Part shown: positions 1-6,455 of the stretch, in pieces | Layout: every line of letters starts with the position of its first letter | How positions within the stretch are numbered: the stretch's first letter is position 1 | DNA from: Pseudomonadota bacterium | GTDB lineage: Bacteria > Pseudomonadota > Alphaproteobacteria > Rhizobiales > Rhizobiaceae | DNA length: 7,771 bases | NCBI GenBank assembly: GCA_023393575.1 | Contig: JAEWKX010000045.1 | Location: 1 to 7,771, forward strand | Direction of reading: 5' to 3' | The notes under the pieces: generated by a model | What the model saw: the letters and a program-made list of their open reading frames with translations, nothing else | The model's database searches: none | Told to the model about the DNA's origin: nothing | Made by a program: the position numbers and the translations under genes

Positions 1-101
1 AAGATCAGGTTGTCGATGCCGAGCACCACTTCCATGACGACCAGCGTCACGAGTGCGATCCACGCAGTCGGATCCTGTAAAAGCGCCAATATGTCTTGCA
101 C
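1..101 (-). CDS. TerC-family integral membrane protein, N-terminal fragment (runs off the left edge)
   Basis: Only the first 33 codons are present; the gene continues beyond position 1. The reading begins at GTG (101-99) and gives MQDILALLQDPTAWIALVTL followed by VVMEVVLGIDNLI. The segment around VVLGIDNLIF, with its acidic Glu and Asp inside a hydrophobic helix, is the hallmark first transmembrane segment of TerC/YkoY/YoaE-type proteins (known family feature). Members are multi-pass inner-membrane proteins linked to tellurite resistance or to metal-ion (notably manganese) export; the substrate here cannot be told. The GTG start is chosen because AGAGGGG (114-108) lies 6 bases upstream and no in-frame ATG is visible nearby. 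The gene points the same way as the TetR gene upstream, 96 bp away, so read-through transcription is possible. The family call is fairly secure despite the short length; the exact subfamily is not. Confidence 0.72.
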   Translation of the reverse strand, partial: MQDILALLQDPTAWIALVTLVVMEVVLGIDNLI

Positions 102-137
102 GATAAGCCCCTCTGGATCGGCGTGAATTTCCGTCCG

Positions 138-165
138 ATTTAAGTTGTCTCGGGATAAAGACAAG
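138..165 (-). promoter_or_regulatory. Possible promoter for the TerC-family gene
   Basis: Read on the minus strand, CTTGTC (165-160) is followed after 16 bases by TTAAAT (143-138), a partial match to the rhizobial CTTGAC-N17-CTATAT pattern (5/6 and 4/6, spacing one short). A start near 131 would give a leader of about 30 bases. A perfect 6-bp inverted repeat, TTGTCT (145-150) and AGACAA (159-164) with an 8-base loop, lies inside the spacer and -35 box and might be an operator. Weak evidence, from inspection only. Confidence 0.3.
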
Positions 166-197
166 AGGCGGAGCAGGCGCCGATGCCGCCTGTGGGT

Positions 198-881
198 TCA
201 GACGGCGTTTCCGGAAAAGCCCGAGCGGCCGTAGGCGGCCATGAAGACGCGGATTGCGCTCTTCACCACGCGATCCAGTTCCTCCTGCGGAGGCACGTCG
301 TCGAGATCGCCGAAAAGCCGGAATTTGAAGAAGGTGCCGCTCGCGAGCTCGATGAACTGTCGTGCGGCGAGATCCGTGTCGTCTACCGCCAGGGTGCCTG
401 CCGCCACATGGCGCCGGATGAAGTCCTCGAGGACGGTGCGCACGTTGGCGGGCGAATGGAAGAAGCGGCTGCAGAGCTTGGGCATCCGGTTCCTGACCCC
501 GATCAGGGTGCGCATGGCGTTGATGGTCTGGGGCGAGGTGAGGTGGGTCGCGAAGCCGAGGCCGAACCGATAGAGGCCGTCTTCGACCTCCTCGCTGCCC
601 GCGAGGATGTCCTTCAGCTTCAGCGTGATGCGCTCGCGCTCCTGCTCGATGATGGCGCCGAACAGGTCTTCCTTGTTTTCGAAATAGACGTAGATGGTGC
701 CCTTCGAGACTCCGGCTTCCCGCGTGATGTCGTTCATGCTTGCCGCGTCGAAGCCGAGCGTCATGAAGACGCGCTTTGCCCCTTCGATGATCTGTCCGCG
801 TTTTGCAGGGTCCTCGCCGGCGGCAAAACGGCCGTGATGGTGCAGCGGACTACATTGATCCTCGGTTTTTTCCCTAGCCAT
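198..881 (-). CDS. emrR: TetR/AcrR-family transcriptional repressor of the adjacent efflux operon (EmrR-like)
   Basis: A DNA-binding repressor that probably controls its own gene and the divergent emrAB genes, releasing DNA when a drug-like ligand binds its C-terminal domain. The N-terminal TetR domain spans about residues 27-75, with the helix-turn-helix in FDAASMNDITREAGVSKG and the typical TIYVYFENKEDLF just after it. The remainder is an all-helical ligand/dimer domain resembling the AefR-like C-terminal type (MRTLIGVRNRMPKL, then ARQFIELASGTFFKFRLFG). At 227 residues the length is normal. A GTG codon (884-882) directly precedes the ATG (881-879). I prefer the ATG because AAGAAG lies 7 bases before it but only 4 before the GTG. 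The short His-containing N-terminal tail before the TetR domain is variable in the family. Divergence from an HlyD-MFS pair and two shared palindromes upstream support the role. The name follows S. meliloti EmrR (R. etli RmrR is a similar system) and is inferred from context. Confidence 0.85.
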   Translation of the reverse strand: MAREKTEDQCSPLHHHGRFAAGEDPAKRGQIIEGAKRVFMTLGFDAASMNDITREAGVSKGTIYVYFENKEDLFGAIIEQERERITLKLKDILAGSEEVEDGLYRFGLGFATHLTSPQTINAMRTLIGVRNRMPKLCSRFFHSPANVRTVLEDFIRRHVAAGTLAVDDTDLAARQFIELASGTFFKFRLFGDLDDVPPQEELDRVVKSAIRVFMAAYGRSGFSGNAV

Positions 882-901
882 CACAATTCTTCTTAACTTT
901 G

Positions 902-917
902 CGAACCGATCGGTTCG
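902..917. promoter_or_regulatory. Operator O1, likely TetR-repressor binding site (emrR side)
   Basis: CGAACCGATCGGTTCG is a perfect 16-bp palindrome. It shares the 17-mer GAACCGANCGGTTCGAT (903-919) with a second copy exactly 60 bp to the right. It falls just downstream of the predicted emrR start point (about 922), a position where a bound repressor would block emrR transcription. Palindromes of this size between a TetR gene and its divergent target are the usual operators of the family. The sequence is seen directly; binding is inferred. Confidence 0.8.
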
Positions 918-924
918 ATTTCCT

Positions 925-953
925 CTTGATATGCGTAGCGGGAGGCTCTATGT
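925..953 (+). promoter_or_regulatory. Predicted promoter of emrAB
   Basis: CTTGAT (925-930), a 17-base spacer, then CTATGT (948-953). This matches the rhizobial housekeeping pattern CTTGAC-N17-CTATAT in 5/6 and 5/6 positions. The predicted start, near 960, lies just before operator O2 and gives a leader of about 45 bases to the emrA ATG. Confidence 0.6.
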
Positions 954-957
954 CAAG
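929..957 (-). promoter_or_regulatory. Predicted promoter of the TetR gene (emrR)
   Basis: On the minus strand, CTTGAC (957-952, a perfect -35 match) is followed after 17 bases by GCATAT (934-929, 4/6 to CTATAT). The predicted start is near 922, with a leader of about 41 bases and operator O1 at the beginning of the transcript. This promoter lies almost entirely on top of the emrAB promoter: each -35 box overlaps the other promoter's -10 box. Confidence 0.55.
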
Positions 958-962
958 CGTCT

Positions 963-976
963 GAACCGAGCGGTTC
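963..976. promoter_or_regulatory. Operator O2, likely TetR-repressor binding site (emrA side)
   Basis: GAACCG-AG-CGGTTC, two perfect 6-bp arms around a 2-bp centre. It continues into the same GAT as O1, giving a shared 17-mer with one variable base (963-979). It begins about 3 bases after the predicted emrA transcription start, so a bound repressor would block RNA polymerase there. Binding is inferred from position and from similarity to O1. Confidence 0.78.
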
Positions 977-1004
977 GATCCGACAATCCCGAGAAGATAC
1001 CCCC

Positions 1005-2192
1005 ATGACCGCATCCTCTTCTGCAGGCGCGCTTCGTGCAATAGCCAATGACGGTGAAAGCGAAAACGGCAAGCTTCCCGTTGACGACGCCGCTCAGTCG
1101 GTCGCCGAGCAGGCGCCGGTGCCGGAAAAGAAGAAGCGGCGCAGTCCGGTTCTTCCGCTCATCCTCGCCGCATTGCTGGCAGGCGGCGCCTGGTACGGAT
1201 ATGGCTGGTGGACGGACGGCCGCTTCCTGGTGTCGACGGACGATGCGTATATCGAGGGGGATATCGCCATCATCTCCCCGAAAGTGTCGGGTTATGTCGA
1301 AAGGGTGAACGTCATCGAGAACCAGCAGGTGAAGGCCGGCGATCCGCTCGTCACCCTGGACGCTCGGGACTACCAACTCGCGCTCGAGCGCGCCGAGAAC
1401 GCCATCGAGAGCGCGCAACTTGCCGTCAAGCGGATCGACGCGCAGATCGTTGGCGCGGAAGCTGCGCTGAAGCAGGCCGAGGCGCAGCGCGGCGCGCTCG
1501 AAGCGGCCTTGCGGGGAGCCGGGATCAACGAAAGACGGGCGAGCGAGCTCGCCTCGAAATCGATCGGCACGGCGGCCGAACTGGACAATGCAAAGGTCGC
1601 ACTCGACCAGGCGCGCGCCAACCTGGTCGCCGGCGAGGCGAGCGTTTCGTCGGCCGAGGCCAATATCGGCCTTCTTCGGGCACAGCGCGACGAGGCGGTG
1701 AACACCATCCATTCCCAGGAACTGGCCCGCGACCAGGCGCAACGCGATCTGGATTTCACCGTCCTGAAGGCGCCTTATGACGGCGTGATCGGCAATCTCG
1801 CCGTCCAGACGGGCGATCTGGTCTCGGCCGGCAAGCGGCTCGCTGCGCTTGTCCCGCTCACCGAGCTCTATGTCGAGGCGAATTTCAAGGAGACGCAGAT
1901 CGGCGAACTCGTTCCGGGTTCCAAGGTGCGCGTCCATGTCGATGCCTTCGAGGAGCATGCCATAGAGGGGACCGTTCAGTCGATCTCTCCGGCATCCGGC
2001 TCCGTCTTCTCGATGCTGCCCGCCGAGAATGCGACCGGCAATTTCACCAAGGTGGTGCAGCGCGTGCCGGTCCGTATCTCGCTGCCGGCAGAGGACCTGG
2101 CCCGCAAGCACCTGCGTGCAGGCCTCAGCGTCGTGGTGGATGTCGATACCCGCACGGCTCCGTCCGACCATGCCGTAGCCCGGGCCGACTGA
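1005..2192 (+). CDS. emrA: EmrA/HlyD-family periplasmic adaptor (membrane fusion) subunit of a multidrug efflux pump
   Basis: Periplasmic adaptor that links the inner-membrane transporter EmrB to a TolC-type outer-membrane channel (not in this window). The 395 residues are normal for the family. In order: a charged cytoplasmic tail (1-46, ending EKKKRR, which fits the positive-inside rule), one membrane anchor (about 48-66), the first lipoyl/biotinyl half (about 76-121, VSTDDAYIEGDIAIISPKVS, highly typical of EmrA), a long Ala/Glu/Gln-rich alpha-helical hairpin (about 122-250, broken near GINERR and SKSIGTA), the second lipoyl half (about 253-283, LKAPYDGVIGNLAVQTGDLV), and a beta-barrel (about 286-380, LYVEANFKETQIGEL). 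The ATG follows GAGAAG (991-996) by 8 bases. It is first in a two-gene operon, with emrB starting 26 bp after its stop. Expression is probably repressed by the divergent TetR protein through O2. The family is secure; the substrate is unknown. Confidence 0.93.
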   Translation: MTASSSAGALRAIANDGESENGKLPVDDAAQSVAEQAPVPEKKKRRSPVLPLILAALLAGGAWYGYGWWTDGRFLVSTDDAYIEGDIAIISPKVSGYVERVNVIENQQVKAGDPLVTLDARDYQLALERAENAIESAQLAVKRIDAQIVGAEAALKQAEAQRGALEAALRGAGINERRASELASKSIGTAAELDNAKVALDQARANLVAGEASVSSAEANIGLLRAQRDEAVNTIHSQELARDQAQRDLDFTVLKAPYDGVIGNLAVQTGDLVSAGKRLAALVPLTELYVEANFKETQIGELVPGSKVRVHVDAFEEHAIEGTVQSISPASGSVFSMLPAENATGNFTKVVQRVPVRISLPAEDLARKHLRAGLSVVVDVDTRTAPSDHAVARAD

Positions 2193-2218
2193 CCGGCAGA
2201 ACATCAAGGAGAGCGGCC

Positions 2219-3793
2219 ATGGCGACAGCGGCCGTCGCGGGAGCGTTTCCCGCCGATCGATCCATGGACAAGCGGAAGCTCATCGCCTTCTTCGCGATGG
2301 TCTTCGGCATGTTCATGTCGATCCTCGACATCCAGATCGTCTCCGCCTCGCTGGCTGAAATTCAGGCGGGGCTGGGCGCGGGATCGGACGAGGTCGCATG
2401 GGTGCAGACCTCCTATCTGATCGCGGAAGTGATCATGATTCCGCTGTCCGGGACGCTTGCCCGCATCCTGACTACGCGCGTCCTCTTCAGCATCTGCGCC
2501 GCGGGCTTCACCCTTGCCAGCGCGCTCTGCGCGACCGCGACGAATATCGACCAGATGATCGTCTACCGGGCGATCCAGGGCTTTATCGGCGGGGGCATGA
2601 TCCCGTCGGTCTTCGCAGCCGCCTTCACCATCTTTCCTCCGTCGAAGCGCGCCATCGTTTCCCCCATCATCGGCCTCGTCGCGACGTTGGCGCCGACCAT
2701 CGGCCCGACCGTCGGCGGCTATCTCAGCCATGCCTTCTCCTGGCACTGGCTCTTCCTGGTCAACATCGTTCCCGGCATCCTCGTCACGGTCGTGGCCTGG
2801 AGCATGATCGATTTCGACGAGCCGGAGATGAGCCTCTGGAAGAAGTTCGACTGGTGGGGACTCCTGTCGATGGGAGTGTTTCTCGGCTCGCTTGAATACG
2901 TCCTCGAAGAAGGCAACAACAAGGACTGGTTCAGCGACGAGCACATCGTGCTGGGTTCGCTCGCCATGCTGGGCGGGGCGGTAATCTTCTTCTGGCGCGC
3001 CTTCCGTGTCGAGTTCCCCGTCGTCGATCTGCGTGCCTTCGCAAATCGCAATTTCGCCTTCGGGTCGCTGTTCTCCTTCGTGATGGGTATCGGCCTCTAC
3101 GGACTCACCTATCTCTCCCCCCTCTATCTCGGGCGTATCCGCGGTTATGATGCGCTGATGATCGGCGAGACGATGTTCGTCTCGGGTCTGGCGATGTTCC
3201 TGACGGCGCCGGTCGCCGGCATGCTTTCGGAACGCCTCGATCCGCGCGTGATGATGGCCATCGGCTTCGTCGGCTTTGCACTCGGCACCTATCTGATGAC
3301 CGGGCTCACGGGCGACTGGGATTTCTACGAACTGCTCATCCCGCAGATCCTGCGCGGCTGCTCGATGATGCTGTGCATGGTGCCGATCAACAACATCGCG
3401 CTCGGGACACTGCCGCCGGCCCGCATCCGCAATGCCTCGGGCCTCTTCAACCTGACCCGCAACCTCGGCGGCGCCGTGGGGCTCGCCATCATCAATACCA
3501 TGCTGACGCAGCGCTCCGACGAACATTATGCGCGGCTTTCGGAGCATCTGAGCTACGGCACTCCGGCCGCCCTCAACTGGCTGGACAATGTCGGCGCCAA
3601 CTACGACAGCTTCGGGCTCGACGGCGGCGTGGTCGCGCTCCAGAAGCTCTCCGGCATGGTCACGCAGCAATCCTGGGTGCTGTCCTTCATCGACGTCTTC
3701 ATGGCGCTGACGGTTCTGTTCGCGAGCCTGGTGCTGATGGTCGTGCTGATCTCCAAGCCGTCCGCACAGGCAGGCGGAGGCGGCGGCCACTGA
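2219..3793 (+). CDS. emrB: EmrB-type MFS multidrug efflux transporter (DHA2 family, 14 membrane helices)
   Basis: Inner-membrane drug/H+ antiporter that works with EmrA to expel hydrophobic toxic compounds. The 524 residues fit the 14-helix DHA2 family. Visible family motifs are FMSILDIQIVSASL in helix 1 (residues 32-45, membrane-embedded Asp37, equivalent to the LDxTIVNVALP motif), WVQTSYLIAEVIMIPLSGTL (61-80), YRAIQGFIGGGMIPS (116-130, the helix 4 Arg motif) and the antiporter motif C APTIGPTVGGYL (158-169). Hydrophobic helices continue to about residue 511, followed by a short Gly-rich tail. A loop of about 50 residues (430-480) before the last helix is usual for EmrB. The start is supported by AAGGAG (2206-2211) 7 bases upstream; Met16 is an internal alternative with less support. 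It is probably translated from the emrAB mRNA, and a strong hairpin follows its stop. Substrates are unknown; flavonoids or other plant phenolics are plausible by analogy with rhizobial RmrAB and EmrAB. Confidence 0.93.
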   Translation: MATAAVAGAFPADRSMDKRKLIAFFAMVFGMFMSILDIQIVSASLAEIQAGLGAGSDEVAWVQTSYLIAEVIMIPLSGTLARILTTRVLFSICAAGFTLASALCATATNIDQMIVYRAIQGFIGGGMIPSVFAAAFTIFPPSKRAIVSPIIGLVATLAPTIGPTVGGYLSHAFSWHWLFLVNIVPGILVTVVAWSMIDFDEPEMSLWKKFDWWGLLSMGVFLGSLEYVLEEGNNKDWFSDEHIVLGSLAMLGGAVIFFWRAFRVEFPVVDLRAFANRNFAFGSLFSFVMGIGLYGLTYLSPLYLGRIRGYDALMIGETMFVSGLAMFLTAPVAGMLSERLDPRVMMAIGFVGFALGTYLMTGLTGDWDFYELLIPQILRGCSMMLCMVPINNIALGTLPPARIRNASGLFNLTRNLGGAVGLAIINTMLTQRSDEHYARLSEHLSYGTPAALNWLDNVGANYDSFGLDGGVVALQKLSGMVTQQSWVLSFIDVFMALTVLFASLVLMVVLISKPSAQAGGGGGH

Positions 3794-3808
3794 TCCCCAA
3801 CTCGATCG

Positions 3809-3842
3809 CGAAGGGGCTGCCGCTGATGCGGCGGCCCCTTCG
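3809..3842 (+). terminator. Hairpin terminator after emrAB
   Basis: A 15-bp stem (3809-3823 with 3828-3842, including one G-U pair in RNA) closes a TGAT loop, starting 16 bases after the emrB stop. The stem is very GC-rich. The T-run after it is poor (GCTTGTCC), so it may act as an imperfect intrinsic terminator or as an mRNA 3'-end stabiliser. It marks the boundary between the efflux and xylose units. Confidence 0.62.
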
Positions 3843-3870
3843 GCTTGTCCAGGATGTCGCGGCCGAAGAT

Positions 3871-3892
3871 TTCTGATTTACGTACCTCAAAA
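3871..3892. promoter_or_regulatory. Candidate operator for the LacI-type xylose regulator
   Basis: An imperfect palindrome with a central CG (3881/3882): TTCTGATTTAC against the reverse complement of GTACCTCAAAA matches in 8 of 11 positions, with a perfect TACGTA core. LacI-family proteins typically bind even-length palindromes with a central CG, and this one lies 30 bp before the regulator gene, in a locally AT-rich stretch. A weak promoter candidate lies just upstream or overlapping: CTTGTC (3844-3849), 17 bases, AGATTT (3867-3872). If used, transcription would start around 3879, inside the palindrome. Autoregulation and control of xylBA are inferred. Confidence 0.4.
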
Positions 3893-3921
3893 ATTCCGTT
3901 ACCACGGCGGCTGGAGGACGG

Positions 3922-4947
3922 ATGAAGCCGACTGTTCACGATATCGCGCGTCTTGCGGGCGTCAGCCTCGCCACGGTCGACCGAGTCCTCAACGGCCGCC
4001 CGGGAGTGCGCGGCGTCACGCGTGAAAAGGTGGAGGGGGCGATCGCGTCGCTCGGCTATGTGCGCGACCTCGCGGCTGCCAACCTTGCCAAGGGGCGCAC
4101 CTACAGGTTCTCCTTCATCCTGCCGTCCAACGACAACTCCTTCATGATCGGCGTAAGGGGAGAGGTCGAGGCCGCGACGGAGCGTTCCTCTGTCGAGCGG
4201 ACGCGGATCGATATCGTCCAGGTTCCCGCCTTCGATGTGGCCTCGCTGGTCGCCGCGCTTGACAGCGTCGCTACCGCACGGCCCGACGGCGTGGCATTCG
4301 TCGCCATTGACGAACCGCGTGTCCGGTCTGCGGCCGACCGGCTCGTGGATGCCGGCATCGCTGTCGTCACGCTGGTTTCCGACCTCAGTTCCTCCTCACG
4401 CCAGCACTATGCCGGCATCGACAACATCGCCGCCGGGCGGACCGCGGCCAATCTCATGGGCCGCTTCCTCAGCAAGGTGGACGGCCGGGTCGGCATCCTT
4501 GCCGGATCGATGATGGTGCGCGACCATCGCGAACGTCTCGAAGGGTTCCTTTCGGTTCTCTCGGAGGATTTTCCCCAGGTGGCGATCCTGCCCGTCATGG
4601 AGGCGCGCGACGATGCCACCGTTGCGGAAAGGCTGGTGCGGGAGGCGCTTGGCCGCCACGTCGGCCTGAACGGCATCTATAGCCTGGGCGCGGGCAATCG
4701 CGGTCTCATCCGGGCTCTGCGCGAGGTGGCCCCGGAGAAGAGGCCGGTGGTCATCGCGCACGAACTGACCCCCTCCACCCGGGAGGCGCTGCTCGACGGT
4801 ACGGTCGACGCGGTGCTCAACCAGGATGCGGGTCACGAGGTGCGCAGCGCCATCCGGGTGCTGAAGGCCAAGGCGGACGGGCTGCCGGTACTCGCCGCCC
4901 AGGAGCGCATCCGCATCGATATATTTCTGAAGGACAACCTGCCGTAA
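3922..4947 (+). CDS. LacI-family transcriptional regulator, probable xylose-operon regulator
   Basis: A DNA-binding regulator expected to sense a sugar (xylose or a related metabolite is the inference) and control the two downstream genes. The 341 residues are normal for the family. The N-terminal helix-turn-helix is residues 4-23 (TVHDIARLAGVSLATVDRVL, then NGRPGVR). The usual Ser of the TVSRVLNG signature is Asp20 here, a variant I recall as common in a rhizobial sugar-regulator branch. The hinge region follows (about 46-60, ending LAKGRT), then a periplasmic-binding-protein-like sensor and dimerisation domain from about 62, with YAGIDNIAAGRTAANLM (163-179), RDHRERLEGFL (200-210) and GAGNRG (256-261). 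The start has TGGAGG ending 4 bases before the ATG. Only 20 bp separate its stop from xylB, so the three genes probably share a transcript and the regulator its own control. It differs from the AraC-type XylR of E. coli and the ROK-type XylR of Bacillus. The specific ligand is unproven. Confidence 0.88.
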   Translation: MKPTVHDIARLAGVSLATVDRVLNGRPGVRGVTREKVEGAIASLGYVRDLAAANLAKGRTYRFSFILPSNDNSFMIGVRGEVEAATERSSVERTRIDIVQVPAFDVASLVAALDSVATARPDGVAFVAIDEPRVRSAADRLVDAGIAVVTLVSDLSSSSRQHYAGIDNIAAGRTAANLMGRFLSKVDGRVGILAGSMMVRDHRERLEGFLSVLSEDFPQVAILPVMEARDDATVAERLVREALGRHVGLNGIYSLGAGNRGLIRALREVAPEKRPVVIAHELTPSTREALLDGTVDAVLNQDAGHEVRSAIRVLKAKADGLPVLAAQERIRIDIFLKDNLP

Positions 4948-4967
4948 AGGCGGAAGGAAGGAGCGAC

Positions 4968-6422
4968 ATGTATCTCGGTCTCGATCTCGGAACGTCAGGC
5001 GTCAAGGCGATGCTGATAGACGCCGATCAGAGGATCATCGGTTCGGCCAGCGGTTCGCTCGACGTGTCGCGGCCTCATCCGGGCTGGTCGGAGCAGGACC
5101 CGTCGCACTGGATACGGGCCACGGAAGAAGCCGTCGCCGGCCTCAAGGCAAAGTTCCCGCAGGAGCTTGCAGCCGTGAGGGGCATCGGTCTTTCGGGGCA
5201 GATGCACGGCGCGACCCTGCTCGACGCGGATGACAGGGTGCTCCGGCCATGCATCCTGTGGAACGACACCCGGTCCTTCAAGGAGGCTGCGGCGCTCGAT
5301 GCCGACTCGCGTTTCCGGAAGGTCACCGGCAACATCGTCTTTCCCGGCTTCACGGCGCCGAAGCTTGCCTGGGTGGAGAACAACGAACCCGAGATCTTCG
5401 CGAAGGTCGCGAAGGTGCTGCTGCCGAAGGATTACCTGCGCCTGTGGCTGACGGGCGAGTACATCTCCGAGATGTCCGATTCCGCCGGCACCTCCTGGCT
5501 CGACACCGGCGCCCGCAGGTGGTCGACTGAGCTTCTGGCCGCCACGAATCTTTCGGAAGATCACATGCCCTCGCTCATCGAGGGGACGGAGCAGGGTGGA
5601 GCCCTGCGCGGCGAACTGGTTTCGCAATGGGGTATGGACAGCGGCGTCGTCGTGGCCGGCGGGGCGGGGGACAATGCGGCCTCGGCCTGCGGGATGGGGA
5701 CCGTGGCGGAAGGGAATGCCTTCGTTTCGCTCGGCACGTCGGGCGTGCTCTTTGCCGCCAACGCGTCCTATCTTCCCAAGCCGGAAAGCGCCGTTCATGC
5801 ATTCTGTCACGCGCTACCGGGCACCTGGCACCAGATGGGCGTGATCCTCTCGGCTACAGATGCGTTGAACTGGCATTCGCAGGTGACGGGGAAGACCGCT
5901 GCAGAACTGACCGCCGAGCTTGGCGAGACTCTGAAGGCGCCGACCGGCGTGACCTTCCTTCCCTACCTCTCCGGCGAACGTACGCCGCACAACGATGCGC
6001 AGATCCGCGGCGCCTTCATCGGCCTCGGGCACGAATCCGATAGGGCCGTCCTGACGCAGGCCGTCATTGAAGGCGTGACCTTCGCCATCCGCGACAACCT
6101 CGAGGCTCTCAAATCAGCGGGCACGACGATGTCGCGGGTCACCGCCATCGGCGGGGGCTCCCGCTCGCGCTATTGGCTTGCCTCGATCGCGACCTCGCTC
6201 GGGGTTCCCGTCGATATCCCGACGGATGGCGATTTCGGTGCGGCCTTCGGTGCCGCCCGCCTTGGCCTGATCGCCGCCACGGGCGCGGATCCGCTTGCCG
6301 TCTGCACGCCGCCCAAGACGGCCGCAACCATCGATCCGATCACCTCGCTGTCTGATGCCTACGAGACAGCCTACCGCCGCTACCGGGCGACCTATCCTGC
6401 CGTCAGGTCGATCGCGCACTAA
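4968..6422 (+). CDS. xylB: Xylulokinase (D-xylulose kinase), EC 2.7.1.17
   Basis: Cytoplasmic FGGY-family kinase that phosphorylates D-xylulose with ATP to D-xylulose 5-phosphate, the second step of the isomerase pathway. Its 484 residues equal the length I recall for E. coli XylB, and long stretches look alike. Visible marks are the N-terminal phosphate-binding MYLGLDLGTSGVKAML (Asp6), SRPHPGWSEQDP (34-45), GLSGQMHGATLLD (74-86, including the substrate-binding MHGA), ILWNDTR (96-102), VLLPKDYLRL (150-159), the catalytic-base Asp235 in AGGAGDNAASA (230-240), SLGTSGV (254-260), FLPYLSGERTPHN (330-342) and the ATP-site AIGGGSRS (393-400). No key residue is missing. AAGGAG (4958-4963) lies 4 bases before the ATG. 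It sits between the LacI regulator (20 bp upstream) and xylA (33 bp downstream), so it is almost certainly co-transcribed with both. Confidence 0.97.
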   Translation: MYLGLDLGTSGVKAMLIDADQRIIGSASGSLDVSRPHPGWSEQDPSHWIRATEEAVAGLKAKFPQELAAVRGIGLSGQMHGATLLDADDRVLRPCILWNDTRSFKEAAALDADSRFRKVTGNIVFPGFTAPKLAWVENNEPEIFAKVAKVLLPKDYLRLWLTGEYISEMSDSAGTSWLDTGARRWSTELLAATNLSEDHMPSLIEGTEQGGALRGELVSQWGMDSGVVVAGGAGDNAASACGMGTVAEGNAFVSLGTSGVLFAANASYLPKPESAVHAFCHALPGTWHQMGVILSATDALNWHSQVTGKTAAELTAELGETLKAPTGVTFLPYLSGERTPHNDAQIRGAFIGLGHESDRAVLTQAVIEGVTFAIRDNLEALKSAGTTMSRVTAIGGGSRSRYWLASIATSLGVPVDIPTDGDFGAAFGAARLGLIAATGADPLAVCTPPKTAATIDPITSLSDAYETAYRRYRATYPAVRSIAH

Positions 6423-6455
6423 AAGACATTCCCTAAGCTCCCAGGAGGAAACACC

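Noticed and set aside
102..180. A manganese (yybP-ykoY) riboswitch upstream of the TerC-family gene
   Set aside because: TerC relatives are sometimes preceded by this riboswitch, but the leader is too short and I could not see its conserved helices or loops.
174..192. Short GC hairpin after the TetR gene as an intrinsic terminator
   Set aside because: The stem is only 6 bp and no T-run follows on the minus strand, so it cannot be called a terminator with confidence.
183..896. A 237-codon plus-strand frame opposite the TetR gene
   Set aside because: The minus-strand frame has an unmistakable TetR DNA-binding domain. The plus-strand frame resembles nothing known and reaches into the leader of the TetR gene.
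948..2207. A 419-codon open frame antisense to emrA
   Set aside because: The sense frame encodes a complete, recognisable EmrA. The antisense product shows no domain and would run through the divergent control region and operators.
2204..3790. A 528-codon open frame antisense to emrB
   Set aside because: It mirrors emrB, in GC-rich DNA where antisense frames often stay open. The translation is extremely rich in His, Asp, Arg, Glu and Gln with no recognisable domain, as expected from reading a hydrophobic transporter backwards.
4995..5810. A 271-codon minus-strand frame inside xylB
   Set aside because: It is fully contained in the highly conserved xylB sequence; its translation is Arg/Gly/Pro-rich without motifs.
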